A stretch of 64,000 bases of DNA, from the NCBI GenBank assembly GCA_013112575.1, contig JABFGG010000020.1:1-64000 (forward strand), given 5' to 3'. The DNA comes from Chloroflexota bacterium. GTDB lineage: Bacteria; Chloroflexota; Anaerolineae; Anaerolineales; UBA11579. A program made the translations under genes and the position numbers. The stretch's first letter is position 1, and each line of letters begins with the position of its first letter. The notes beneath the pieces were generated by a model. That model saw nothing but the letters and a program-made list of their open reading frames with translations. It did no database searches and was not told where the DNA came from. Shown here in pieces: positions 7,070 to 15,313 of this stretch.

Positions 7070-8452
7070 ATGATGAGACGAAGAAGCTGGATGAGAAACT
7101 TACTGACATTGGCCTTGCTGGGCAGTCTGTTGGGTGCGCCGGTGCAGGCCGTTTTAGCGTCGGGAGCGGCGGCACCCCCGGCCAGCGCCTACATCTCCGG
7201 GCTGGTGGGACATGCCCAGCAGTACCCGCTATCGTGCGAATCGCGCTCGGCGGTGGACCTGGCGGCTTTCTGGGGTGTGTCGGTGAGCGAGACCAATTTC
7301 TTCAACTCCCTGCCCCAATCGGACAACCCTGACAAAGGCTTCGTGGGGCCGGTGACGGGGTCGTGGGGGCAGATACCGCCCAACGCTTACGGGGTGCATG
7401 CCAAACCCATCGCCAAACAACTCAAGGCGCTGGGGCTGAAGGCCGACTGGCACAAAGGATTAAGCTGGAAAGACCTACGCAACGAGATCGCGGCGGGACG
7501 GCCGGTGATCGTGTGGGTGATCGGCGGGGTGTGGTCTGGGACGGGAGTGAGCTACACCTCCAATGACGGGCACACTTCTACGGTGGCGGCCTACGAACAC
7601 ACCATGATCATGATCGGCTACGACGACAGCCTGGTGCACCTGGTGGATGCGGGATCGGGACGGACTCTGACGACCTCGGTGAGCAGTTTCCGCAATTCGT
7701 GGGGTGTGCTGGATAACATGGCCGTGACGGTGAGCGGAGGCAATAGCCAGGGCAACGTAGTAACTTCCGATAACGACAACAAACAAGAAGAGACGCAAAA
7801 CACTAATAACAATGACTACGATGGCGAGACCTACGTGGTGCGCTCAGGTGATTATCTGTCGAAGATCGCCAGGAATTTGGGCATATCGTGGGTGGACCTG
7901 GCGGCACTGAACGGCATCAGCTACCCCTGGGTGGTGTACGCAGGACAAGTATTGAAGCTATCGGGCAATGCACAGGCCAACAATAATCAAAGCAACAATC
8001 AACAGCAAGAGGAAAAAGAAGAAGAGCCTGCACAGAACAACAACGACAATGAAGTGGTTGCCAGCGGTGACACTTACACCGTTCAAAAAGGGGAATACCT
8101 TGCACAGATCGCGCGAAAATTCGGGATCAACTGGGTAACAATCGCCAACCTGAACAACCTGACTTCCCCTTATATCGTGTATCCGGGGCAGGTGCTGAAC
8201 ATGCCAGGTGGTAGTGGTGGCAATAGTAATGCGAGTAATTCGAATAACAACAGCTCAAACGGGAATGAGGCTCAGGAACAAGATGAGCAGATCACACAGA
8301 AGCCAAGCGGAGATACGTACGTCGTGCAGCGCGGCGATTATCTGGTGGCGCTGGGGCGCGAGTGGGGCATAAGCTGGCGGGATATAGCCGCATTGAACAA
8401 TATAAGTTATCCGTGGGTTGTGCATCCGGGGCAGGTGTTGCAAGTTCCATAG
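7070..8452 (+). CDS. Secreted C39-like peptidase with three LysM domains
   Basis: 460 residues. A signal peptide (MMRRRSWMRNLLTLALLGSLL) is followed by a papain-like C39_2 domain, residues about 40-225, with putative nucleophile C56 (YPLSCESRSA), H177 (YEHTMIMIGYDD) and D193. Three LysM repeats at about 254-298, 335-379 and 416-460 (each with TYxVxxGxYL and YPG/HPGQVL) are joined by Asn/Gln/Glu-rich linkers; LysM binds peptidoglycan-type glycans. The product is thus a wall- or surface-bound cysteine peptidase or amidase; the substrate is unknown. ATG codons at 7070 and 7073 are both possible; the -10 element ends at 7065. Confidence 0.88.
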   Translation: MMRRRSWMRNLLTLALLGSLLGAPVQAVLASGAAAPPASAYISGLVGHAQQYPLSCESRSAVDLAAFWGVSVSETNFFNSLPQSDNPDKGFVGPVTGSWGQIPPNAYGVHAKPIAKQLKALGLKADWHKGLSWKDLRNEIAAGRPVIVWVIGGVWSGTGVSYTSNDGHTSTVAAYEHTMIMIGYDDSLVHLVDAGSGRTLTTSVSSFRNSWGVLDNMAVTVSGGNSQGNVVTSDNDNKQEETQNTNNNDYDGETYVVRSGDYLSKIARNLGISWVDLAALNGISYPWVVYAGQVLKLSGNAQANNNQSNNQQQEEKEEEPAQNNNDNEVVASGDTYTVQKGEYLAQIARKFGINWVTIANLNNLTSPYIVYPGQVLNMPGGSGGNSNASNSNNNSSNGNEAQEQDEQITQKPSGDTYVVQRGDYLVALGREWGISWRDIAALNNISYPWVVHPGQVLQVP

Positions 8453-8538
8453 TTAGGAAGTTTTGTAGTTGGGTGGTTAGGATCTGGAAGTCTATAGTTC
8501 CCCTCAAACAAGAAATACAAATGATGGGTTCAGCCAGG

Positions 8539-8603
8539 AGAACGGCCGTTCTGCCCCTGTACGAACCTACGGTTCGATTCGGAATTTGCTGCGCAAACTC
8601 CAC
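8539..8603. repeat. Composite hairpin repeat, copy 1
   Basis: Three adjacent hairpins: AGAACGGCCGTTCT (8539-8552), CGAACC-tac-GGTTCG (8562-8576) and TTTGC-tgc-GCAAA (8586-8598), ending in CTCCAC. The second and third match the element at 12661-12712 (AACC-TAC-GGTT loop and TTTGCTG..CAAACTCCAC are shared) although the stems have changed in compensating fashion. Confidence 0.65.
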
Positions 8604-8656
8604 ATAAAGCGATTTATTTCAATAAGGTTATTTGATACGAATGATGTAGGGGATAA

Positions 8657-8685
8657 GAATAAAAACGAGCGCAGTGGATGCGCTC
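8657..8685 (-). terminator. Rho-independent terminator of infA
   Basis: On the minus strand GAGCGCA pairs with TGCGCTC (8667-8673 and 8679-8685) and is followed by GTTTTTATTC. Confidence 0.8.
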
Positions 8686-8732
8686 GGGATGGTTAAGTAG
8701 ACGTTCAGTGTCCCCCGATATTAAGGGAGAGA

Positions 8733-8978
8733 TCAGGTAGATTGTTGCTGGCGGCGTTTGTTGTAACGGTACACGATCCGGCCGCGATCGAGGTCGTAGG
8801 GTGACATCTCGAGGGTAACGCGGTCGCCCAGCAGGATGCGGATGTAGTACTTGCGCATTTTGCCCGAGAGATAAGCCAGCACTTCGTGGCCGTTGTCCAG
8901 CTCAACACGGAACTGCGTTCCGGGGAGCGCTTCAACAACGGTGCCTTCTACGGTGATCTTTTCTTCGTTCTTCGCCAT
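8733..8978 (-). CDS. infA: Translation initiation factor IF-1
   Basis: 81 residues forming the single OB fold of IF-1, which binds the A site of the 30S subunit during initiation. [20 protein letters not shown], the conserved [20 protein letters not shown] and the [16 protein letters not shown] segment identify it; the C-terminal RIVYR(Y)NKRR tail is standard. The ATG at 8978 with a GAAGGAC site was chosen; an upstream frame-open start at 9005 would add nine residues unknown in the family. It is a single-gene unit with its own promoter about 150 bases upstream, an intrinsic terminator within the leader, and a terminator downstream. Confidence 0.97.
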   Translation of the reverse strand: MAKNEEKITVEGTVVEALPGTQFRVELDNGHEVLAYLSGKMRKYYIRILLGDRVTLEMSPYDLDRGRIVYRYNKRRQQQST

Positions 8979-9000
8979 ACAGGTCCTTCTTCTCGATTTA

Positions 9001-9038
9001 AACAAAAACTCGGCGTAGTTTGCAAGCCAGCCGAGTTT
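9001..9038 (-). terminator. Intrinsic terminator inside the infA leader (putative attenuator)
   Basis: Read on the minus strand, AAACTCGGC (9030-9038 complement) pairs with GCCGAGTTT (9006-9014 complement) over a 15-base loop and is followed by TTTTTGTTT. It lies between the infA promoter and its start codon with no gene of the same direction upstream, so it can only act on the infA transcript itself. Confidence 0.65.
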
Positions 9039-9133
9039 CAGAAGATAATTTCGAAAAACAATTTAAATCAATCGTTCACGTTTTTCCTTTATTCCTGATA
9101 TAGAAGCTAAACCAGCCAGCCTGCAACATCGGC

Positions 9134-9162
9134 ATTATACATGCCTGTTCTATTTTGGTCAA
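9134..9162 (-). promoter_or_regulatory. infA promoter
   Basis: Minus-strand TTGACC (complement of 9157-9162), 17-base spacer, TATAAT (complement of 9134-9139). The predicted start near 9127 gives a leader of about 150 bases. Confidence 0.7.
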
Positions 9163-9321
9163 ATTGGGGCATATAGGAGTAGTATACTGACGTAATTGAC
9201 GCAATTGGCCATAGTGTATTTAGTTTATTCACAAATGTAAAGCCAATTGCTTAGCTAATCGGCAAATCGAAATGCGTCAAGGCTTGAACGTCTTTCCGCC
9301 GATTAGAAGGTGACATTGTGC

Positions 9322-10986
9322 ATGAGTGATAAAGCTGAGAAAAAACGCTGGGAAGAAGGGAAACTGAAGCCAGTTTTGGATAAATATCCAGAGCGGAAGG
9401 AACGGTTTCAGAGCACTTATGGGGAAGATGTGCCGAGATTGTTGACACCAGAAGAGGTTGGGGCGAGCGATGATGACTATCCGCAAAAGCTAGGCTTCCC
9501 AGGCGAATATCCTTTTACGCGCGGGGTGCAGCCCAGCATGTACCGCGGGCGCTTCTGGACCATGCGGCAATATGCAGGTTATGCCAGCGCGGAAGAGTCG
9601 AATGAACGATACAGATACCTGCTTTCACAGGGGCAATCGGGGCTGTCAGTAGCTTTCGATCTCCCCACCCAGATCGGCTACGACGCGGATGACCCGGTAG
9701 CGACGGGCGAAGTCGGCAAAGTCGGTGTGTCAATATCCTCAATTGAAGACATGGAGATGCTGTTCCGGGAGATACCGCTGGACAAAGTGTCGACCAGTAT
9801 GACAATCAACGCCCCAGCAGCGATTTTGTTGGCACTGTACATTGCGGTGGGCAAACGGCAGGGGGTGGAGCCGAGCAAACTGCGCGGCACGATCCAGAAT
9901 GACATCCTGAAAGAGTACATTGCACGCGGCACGTATATCTACCCCCCGGAACCGTCGATGCGGCTTATCACAGATGTGTTCCAATACTGCCAACAGGAGG
10001 TGCCGCGCTGGAACACGATCAGCATATCTGGCTACCACATCCGGGAGGCCGGTTCGACGGCGGCACAGGAAGTGGCCTTTACATTAGCGAATGGCATCGC
10101 TTACGTGCAGGCAGCCATCGATGCGGGGCTGGACGTGGACGACTTCGCGGCGCAGCTGAGCTTCTTCTTCAACGCTCACAACCATTTCCTGGAAGAAGTG
10201 GCGAAGTTCCGGGCGGCGCGGCGGCTGTGGGCCAAGATCATGCGAGAACGTTTCGGGGCCAAGAAGCCACGCTCATGGATGCTGCGCTTCCACACCCAAA
10301 CAGCAGGCTCGACACTGACTGCCCAACAGCCCGAGAACAACGTGGCGCGCGTGACAATGCAAGCGCTGGCAGCAGTGATGGGCGGCACACAATCCTTGCA
10401 CACTAACAGTATGGACGAGGCCCTATGGCTGCCCACAGAAAAAGCGGTTCGGGTAGCGTTGCGCACACAGCAAATTATTGCTAACGAATCGGGGGTAGCG
10501 GACACGGTAGACCCATTGGGAGGCTCCTACATCATCGAGCATTTCACGGACGAGATCGAGGCCTGCGCGCAGGATTACATTGATAAGATCGACGAGATGG
10601 GGGGAGCATTGCCAGCGATTGAGAACGCTTACATCCAGGGAGAGATCCACCGGGCGGCCTACGATTTCCAGCGGGCGATGGAGGCGGGCGAAGAGATCGT
10701 GGTGGGGATCAACCAGCACCAGGTGGAAGAGGAAGTTGAATTGGAGCGCTTGCAGGTTGACCCGCAAATCGAGGCGGATGCCAAACAACGCCTGAAAGAT
10801 TTGAGGGAGAAGCGCGATGGGCAACGCGTGACTGAATTGCTAGATCACCTGGAGGGCGCGGCACAAGGAGAAGAGAATTTAATGCCAATATTGATCGAGT
10901 GTGTGGAAAATGATGTGACATTGGGCGAGATATGCAATACGCTACGCGGGCTGTGGGGTGAGTACCAGCCACCCAGTTGGGGATGA
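9322..10986 (+). CDS. Methylmalonyl-CoA mutase, large (catalytic) subunit
   Basis: 554 residues, the size of the substrate-binding TIM-barrel subunit without the cobalamin-binding domain. It shows the family hallmarks: [20 protein letters not shown] near residue 60, [20 protein letters not shown], and [19 protein letters not shown] followed by [20 protein letters not shown]. The enzyme interconverts methylmalonyl-CoA and succinyl-CoA with adenosylcobalamin. The B12-binding small subunit (DxHxxG) is not in the window and must be encoded elsewhere. The ATG at 9322 has AAGGTG 9 bases ahead. The epimerase gene overlaps its stop codon (ATGA), indicating translational coupling. Confidence 0.95.
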   Translation: MSDKAEKKRWEEGKLKPVLDKYPERKERFQSTYGEDVPRLLTPEEVGASDDDYPQKLGFPGEYPFTRGVQPSMYRGRFWTMRQYAGYASAEESNERYRYLLSQGQSGLSVAFDLPTQIGYDADDPVATGEVGKVGVSISSIEDMEMLFREIPLDKVSTSMTINAPAAILLALYIAVGKRQGVEPSKLRGTIQNDILKEYIARGTYIYPPEPSMRLITDVFQYCQQEVPRWNTISISGYHIREAGSTAAQEVAFTLANGIAYVQAAIDAGLDVDDFAAQLSFFFNAHNHFLEEVAKFRAARRLWAKIMRERFGAKKPRSWMLRFHTQTAGSTLTAQQPENNVARVTMQALAAVMGGTQSLHTNSMDEALWLPTEKAVRVALRTQQIIANESGVADTVDPLGGSYIIEHFTDEIEACAQDYIDKIDEMGGALPAIENAYIQGEIHRAAYDFQRAMEAGEEIVVGINQHQVEEEVELERLQVDPQIEADAKQRLKDLREKRDGQRVTELLDHLEGAAQGEENLMPILIECVENDVTLGEICNTLRGLWGEYQPPSWG

Positions 10987-11417
10987 GTGCCATGTCAAAA
11001 CCAAAAGTCAAGAAGATCAATCACGTAGCGATCGTTGTCGAGGACATTGATGAGGCGCTCAAGTTCTGGGATGAGGGACTGGGGGTGGAGCTTTCGCACA
11101 TTCAAGAGGTACCCAGCCAGGAATCGCGCGTGGCCTTCTTGCCAACGGGCGAGAGTGAAATCGAACTGGTGCAACCGACCAGCAATGACTCGGGGGTGGC
11201 GCGCTATCTGGAAAAACGCGGGCCAGGCATGCATCACATCTGTGTGGAGGTGGAAGATATACGGGAAGCGCTGGCTCACTTGAAGGAAAAAGACATACGG
11301 CTAATCAATGAGGTGCCAGAGGAACGTGACGGCATTCTGTATGCTTTCATTCATCCGGAGAGTACGCAGGGGGTATTGGTGGAGTTGTATGAATTGCCTG
11401 AGGAAAAGAGAGACTAG
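10983..11417 (+). CDS. mce: Methylmalonyl-CoA epimerase
   Basis: About 144 residues with the two-module VOC fold: [24 protein letters not shown] at the N-terminus, [18 protein letters not shown] in the middle and [14 protein letters not shown] near residue 80. The metal ligands expected in the family (His of NHVAI, Gln/Glu of ELVQP, His of HHICV, Glu of LVELYE) are all visible. It racemises the (S) and (R) forms of methylmalonyl-CoA, feeding the mutase encoded just upstream. The ATG at 10983 overlaps the mutase stop; ATG 10992 is an alternative. Confidence 0.94.
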   Translation: MSAMSKPKVKKINHVAIVVEDIDEALKFWDEGLGVELSHIQEVPSQESRVAFLPTGESEIELVQPTSNDSGVARYLEKRGPGMHHICVEVEDIREALAHLKEKDIRLINEVPEERDGILYAFIHPESTQGVLVELYELPEEKRD

Positions 11418-11940
11418 AGATTCGAGATCAGGGCTTCGTAACGTTCTTGCAAGAGAGGCAAAAGAACCACAGAGACGCGGAGGCACAGAGGGAAAGCGAG
11501 AATAAAGATTCGAGATTAGGATGAAGGAATTGCTTTGCATTCTTGGCGGGCTTTGCGTGAGATTAACGGCAACCACAGATGAATACAGATAAACACAGAT
11601 TGCTTTGTGTTCTTTGTCCTTAGAAAAAACCACAGAGGCGCGGGAAATAAAGTTGATCACGAATGACACAAATAGCACGAAAAGAAACAGATTTAGGATT
11701 GTGGATTGCTGATGCCGCCTGGGTATGGGTAAGGGAATTACAGAGGGGCAGATAAAGCGGGCGAACGGCCATTCGCCCCTACACCAACGATCTGTGATTT
11801 GGAAGATGCGATCGAGTTCAGTAGCTTTCTCTTTTCCCATTGTTCCTATGGAATGACATTTGTAAGGCAGGATTCTGCAACCTTTGGGGAATGAATGCGT
11901 AGAAAAGGTTAAAGTGCAAGACATTTGCAGGAGTGTTTTT
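11418..11940. other. Non-coding interval with degenerate short repeats
   Basis: No gene supported. It is built of low-complexity motifs: AGATTCGAGAT twice (11418 and about 11507), ACCACAGAGACGCGGAGGCA (near 11468), AACCACAGATGAATACAGAT with AAACACAGATT (about 11569-11600) and a further CCACAGAGGCGCGG (near 11630). A GGGCGAA palindrome lies at 11759-11782. These resemble the dispersed CACAGAGG-type words seen in many bacterial genomes. AGGAG at about 11929 serves the following gene. Confidence 0.55.
11759..11782. repeat. GGGCGAA palindromic repeat
   Basis: GGGCGAA (11759-11765) and TTCGCCC (11772-11778) form a perfect hairpin with a 6-base loop, followed by CTAC; related to the unit at 6009-6032. 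Confidence 0.55.
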
Positions 11941-12642
11941 ATGAATAATTTGAATTGGAGCTTTGACCGGTTTTTTAGAGTAGTGGGCAGCGGTCGGGCA
12001 TATCTAAACATCGTCTACCTGTTACTAACCTTCCCCCTGGGAATCTTCTATTTCGTTTACCTAGTGACAGGTATTTCCGTGGGTCTGTCATTGACCATCA
12101 TCTGGGTTGGCATCCCCATTCTTTTATTGGTGATCGGTGGATGGTGGTTGCTGGCCGCTTTTGAACGCCAGATGGCCATTCACTGGCTGGGCGAAGAGGT
12201 GGGCGAAATGCTGCAACCCATTGAAGAAGAGAGCATCTGGGGACGTTTGCGTGCTTTCTTGAGCAGCCGTGTAACCTGGACCAGCATGGTGTATTTGCTG
12301 GTCAAGTTCCCATTGGGGATTGCGGCTTTTGTAGCCGTGGTGACCCTGACTGCAATCACAGCATCCTTTATCACGGCTCCGCTGACCTATGAATGGGGCT
12401 TCATGCAGATCGATCTGTGGTATGGCGTGCGCCCCTGGATCATCGACAGCTTGAATGACTCCCTGATCCTGGCGATGATCGGCCTGTTGATGTGGCCAAT
12501 CACACTGCATATCACCAATGGAATAGCATGGGTCAATGGCTGGTTGGCAAAGCATCTGTTGGGCATGCCGGGGGAGGAAAGCAACACAAGTGATAATGGT
12601 GAAGAAGCTGTGAATGAGACAGTGACAGCAGCAGCGACATAG
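11941..12642 (+). CDS. Stand-alone putative sensor-domain membrane protein
   Basis: 233 residues. It matches the putative sensor domain usually found at the N-terminus of histidine kinases (two copies of a YLLxxFPLGIxxF motif: NIVYLLLTFPLGIFYFVYLV and MVYLLVKFPLGIAAFVAVV), with four to six membrane helices. No kinase, HTH or other output domain is attached and none lies next to it, so any signalling partner is elsewhere. The ATG at 11941 follows AGGAG by 7 bases; longer upstream starts lack a site. The C-terminus is a short acidic tail. Confidence 0.75.
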   Translation: MNNLNWSFDRFFRVVGSGRAYLNIVYLLLTFPLGIFYFVYLVTGISVGLSLTIIWVGIPILLLVIGGWWLLAAFERQMAIHWLGEEVGEMLQPIEEESIWGRLRAFLSSRVTWTSMVYLLVKFPLGIAAFVAVVTLTAITASFITAPLTYEWGFMQIDLWYGVRPWIIDSLNDSLILAMIGLLMWPITLHITNGIAWVNGWLAKHLLGMPGEESNTSDNGEEAVNETVTAAAT

Positions 12643-12660
12643 ACGACGTAGCTGTTTTTC

Positions 12661-12712
12661 AGCTCCTGTTCAAACCTACGGTTTGAACAGGAGTTTGCTG
12701 TACAAACTCCAC
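12661..12712. repeat. Composite hairpin repeat, copy 2
   Basis: CTCCTGTTCAAACC-tac-GGTTTGAACAGGAG is a perfect 14-base stem with a 3-base loop (12663-12693), followed directly by TTTG-ctgta-CAAA and CTCCAC. It shares the AACC-TAC-GGTT apex and the TTTGCTG..CAAACTCCAC tail with 8562-8603. Confidence 0.7.
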
Positions 12713-12736
12713 GCGTGATAATTAGCAGAGAGTACG

Positions 12737-12764
12737 AAAAGGGCGACCAAATGGTCGCCTTTTG
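12737..12764 (+). terminator. Rho-independent terminator
   Basis: GGCGACC (12742-12748) pairs with GGTCGCC (12753-12759) over AAAT and is followed by TTTTGTTATT. It separates the convergent sensor and DMT transporter genes. Confidence 0.75.
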
Positions 12765-12805
12765 TTATTAACAAGTGTGGGGTTGACTCCATAAACTCTA
12801 TGACC

Positions 12806-13678
12806 TCATTCGCTTCTGCTGTTGACAATGATGATACTGGCAAGGACCAGGGCACCGCCGAGCACCAGATTAAAATCCAACAATTCGTTTAGAAAAACCA
12901 CACCGAGCACGACGCCGATCAGGGGAAATGTGTAAGTGACCATAGTGGCGCGAGTGGGGCCAATGGCGTGGATCAAGTAATAATACAACAGATAAGCGAT
13001 ACACGAGCCAATGATACCCAGCCAGACAAGCGCGAACCAGGTTATAGGAAGCTGTGGCAAAGTAATAGGTGATTCGACAAAAGGAGTAACTAGCCAGATA
13101 GCGGCGTCGGCAGAGGCAACCGGTATGAGGGCACGCATGACAGGAGCGATGTCACCGGTGCCGCGGCGAGCGTAAACAGCAGCGACAGCATAGAACAAAA
13201 CAGCCAGCAACATAGCACCGTGCCCCAATAAGTTCAACTCAAAGCCACCAGAGAGGTCGCGCATCAGCAGGATGACCACACCGGCAAAGCCGGTGAACAA
13301 AGCCAGCACTTTGGCGGCATTCATACGATCATCCGATACGAAGAAATGGGCAATGACCGTTGTGAACAGGGGCACGCTGCCATTCAAGATCGAAGCAACG
13401 GCCGAGTCGATATAAATCTCGGCCCAAGAGATCAAAACAAAGGGGATAGCGGTGTTGATCATGCCCAAAACGATCAGGACCTGCCAGGTATGCCAATCGC
13501 GGGGCCATTTAGGACGAGTGACAGCGAGCACGACCAACAGGCCCAGGAGGCCAAAAAGGAGGCGGAAGGCAACTAGTAAGAATGGGCCCATCTCCTCAAG
13601 GGCGATCTTGATCCATAAGAAAGAAGAACCCCAGGCCAAAGCCAGAGCAATAAAAGCAAACCAATCTCGTGTTTTCAA
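12806..13678 (-). CDS. EamA/DMT-family transporter
   Basis: About 290 residues with ten predicted membrane helices in two EamA halves. Family features: ALAWGSSFLWIKIALEEMGP in helix 1, LLVAFRLLFGLLGLLVVL, and in the second half YLIHAIGPTRATMVTYTFPL with GVVLGVVFLNE. Such proteins export or exchange small metabolites; the substrate is unknown. The TTG at 13678 is preferred because GAGGAG is 6 bases upstream; TTG 13684 overlaps that site. It is convergent with the sensor gene and divergent from the DUF3109 gene. Confidence 0.88.
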   Translation of the reverse strand: MKTRDWFAFIALALAWGSSFLWIKIALEEMGPFLLVAFRLLFGLLGLLVVLAVTRPKWPRDWHTWQVLIVLGMINTAIPFVLISWAEIYIDSAVASILNGSVPLFTTVIAHFFVSDDRMNAAKVLALFTGFAGVVILLMRDLSGGFELNLLGHGAMLLAVLFYAVAAVYARRGTGDIAPVMRALIPVASADAAIWLVTPFVESPITLPQLPITWFALVWLGIIGSCIAYLLYYYLIHAIGPTRATMVTYTFPLIGVVLGVVFLNELLDFNLVLGGALVLASIIIVNSRSE

Positions 13679-13819
13679 CAGCAACTCCTCAGTGCGTTTA
13701 ACACATATAACTTCACAAATCGGGGAATGTGAAATGTGGCCAAAGGGCGATAAGTTTAAGCCAAGAACAGGTTTCTGGGGAATCGAATTTTCCCTGCAGA
13801 AAGTGGTTAGAATTCAATA

Positions 13820-14359
13820 ATGTCTGATCTAAAACTCAATTCACGGCTCGATGATTTTGAGCCTATGCAACGTTGCGAATTAGATAAATGTGGGGGCGCA
13901 TGTTGTCTGTATGGAGCTTGGGTGGACGAGGGGAAAAAGAAAGAAATCCTTTCCCTAGCTGAAGACATCATCCCGCACATGAAAGAGAAGCACCGCAAGC
14001 CAGGAGAGTGGTTTGATGAACGCAAAGAAGAAGACGCGCATGTACCAAGTGGCGTGGTAGTGCATACGCGGGTGGTGGAAGATGGGAGCCATTATGGAGG
14101 CACAGCCTGCATCTTCCTACGAGAGGATGCAAAATGCGCTTTGCAGGTTAGCAGTGAGACATTAGGGAAGCATCCCTGGCATTTGAAACCCTTTTATTGC
14201 ATCCTGCACCCGCTTGATCTGGATGAGGAGGGGCGCATTACACTGGACAAGACGGAGGAGTTATTGGGGGAAGAAGCGAGTTGTTTGCGGCCCAGGGAAG
14301 GAACAACAGCACTCAAGGAAATTTTCAAAGAAGAACTGGATTATTTTAGAAATCATTGA
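13820..14359 (+). CDS. DUF3109-family cysteine-cluster protein
   Basis: 179 residues, soluble. Conserved cysteines are arranged as in DUF3109: RCELDKCGGACCLYG (about 18-32), then ACIFLREDAKC (about 94-104), FYCILHPLDL and the last Cys in ASCLRP, consistent with a metal or iron-sulfur site. The biochemical role is unknown. A TAGAAT element at 13808-13813 ends 6 bases before the ATG and no ribosome site exists, suggesting a leaderless start. The next gene starts in its stop codon (TGATG), so both are coupled. Confidence 0.75.
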   Translation: MSDLKLNSRLDDFEPMQRCELDKCGGACCLYGAWVDEGKKKEILSLAEDIIPHMKEKHRKPGEWFDERKEEDAHVPSGVVVHTRVVEDGSHYGGTACIFLREDAKCALQVSSETLGKHPWHLKPFYCILHPLDLDEEGRITLDKTEELLGEEASCLRPREGTTALKEIFKEELDYFRNH

Positions 14360-15249
14360 TGACAGCCGCGAAAATGCATGCAGACGAGTTAGACATCGAT
14401 GCCTCTCTCGTTAGACACTTACTCGAGCGACAGTTCCCCCATTGGGCGAAGCTACCACTAACGAAAGTCGCCTCCGCAGGGACGGACAATACTCTTTTTC
14501 GTCTCGGGGAAGAAATGGTTGTACGCTTACCGCGTATTGAATGGGCCGTGGAGCCAATACAAAGAGAGCAGGAGTGGCTCCCTAAATTGGCTTCATTACT
14601 CCCTTTCGCTCTCCCAGTTCCCATTGCCAGTGGGCAACCCGATGAAGATTACCCCTGGCCCTGGTCAATCGCTCCCTGGCTGGAAGGCAAACACCCAAGC
14701 TTGGAACAAGTCCCATCTACGCTCCCCACTGACCTGGCTCACTTTGTAAAGGCCTTACAGAGCATCGACCCCGAAGGCGGCCCACCATCTTTCAGAAGTG
14801 AACGATTGGAAACAAGGGATGAAAGAACCCGCAAAGTGATCGATGAATTGCACGGAATCATTGATACCGACGCCGTGACGGAAATATGGGAAAGGACCCT
14901 GGAATTGCCGGGCTGGTCAGGCTCTCCAGTATGGATACACAGCGACCTGGCCCCAGGCAATCTCTTGCTTGTCGAGAACCAGCTCAGCGCAATCATTGAT
15001 TTCTCACCCGGTTTAGGTGACCCTGCCTGCGACCTAATTGTCGCGTGGAACCTGCTGCCTAAAGAGATGAGAAACGAATATCGCCTTGCTCTGCATGTAG
15101 ATGATGCCACATGGCTGCGAGGCCGGGGATGGGCCTTATCAATCGCGCTCTTGCAACTCCCATACTACCTGCACACCAACCCAATCATCACAGCGAATGC
15201 AAAGCATGTGATCAGCGAAATATTAGAAGACCACCACACAAGGGAATGA
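14359..15249 (+). CDS. Aminoglycoside phosphotransferase (APH/choline-kinase-like) family protein
   Basis: 296 residues with a protein-kinase-like APH fold. The Brenner motif WIHSDLAPGNLLL (catalytic Asp near residue 199) and metal-binding AIIDFSPGLGDPACDL are present; the N-lobe has SAGTDNTLFRLGEEMVVRLP. Relatives phosphorylate aminoglycosides, macrolides or small metabolites; this subgroup (with SIAPWLEG) is common in environmental bacteria and resistance should not be assumed. The start overlaps the stop of the DUF3109 gene by one base. A bidirectional terminator follows. Confidence 0.85.
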   Translation: MTAAKMHADELDIDASLVRHLLERQFPHWAKLPLTKVASAGTDNTLFRLGEEMVVRLPRIEWAVEPIQREQEWLPKLASLLPFALPVPIASGQPDEDYPWPWSIAPWLEGKHPSLEQVPSTLPTDLAHFVKALQSIDPEGGPPSFRSERLETRDERTRKVIDELHGIIDTDAVTEIWERTLELPGWSGSPVWIHSDLAPGNLLLVENQLSAIIDFSPGLGDPACDLIVAWNLLPKEMRNEYRLALHVDDATWLRGRGWALSIALLQLPYYLHTNPIITANAKHVISEILEDHHTRE

Positions 15250-15263
15250 GCCACCAAATTAAC

Positions 15264-15296
15264 AAAAAAAAGACCAGCGTACGCTGATCTTTTTTA
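15264..15296. terminator. Bidirectional rho-independent terminator
   Basis: AGACCAGCG and CGCTGATCT (15271-15290) form a hairpin with one mismatch, with eight A on the left and six T on the right. It serves both the phosphotransferase gene and the convergent MacB-type operon. Confidence 0.75.
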
Positions 15297-15313
15297 GGTT
15301 TCTGCTATGAATG

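Larger units (their letters stand above)
8979..9321. other. Intergenic region between infA and the mutase gene
   Basis: It contains, on the minus strand, the infA promoter (9134-9162) and leader with a terminator-like attenuator (9001-9038). GGCTGGCT occurs twice in the leader (around 9106-9117 and 9023-9032). On the plus strand no strong promoter for the mutase gene is seen; TTGACG near 9198-9203 is the best -35 candidate but its -10 is weak. No further gene was found. Confidence 0.5.

Noticed and set aside
8562..8603. GGTTCGATTC resembling a tRNA T-loop
   Set aside because: It belongs to a hairpin repeat shared with 12661-12712; no acceptor, D or anticodon arms surround it.
11301..12011. 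236-codon minus-strand frame across the mce end and the following interval
   Set aside because: Covers repeat-rich non-coding DNA and the antisense of mce; composition is unlike a real protein.
14359..15249. Antibiotic-resistance gene
   Set aside because: The APH fold is shared by many metabolic kinases and no resistance subfamily motif was recognised.
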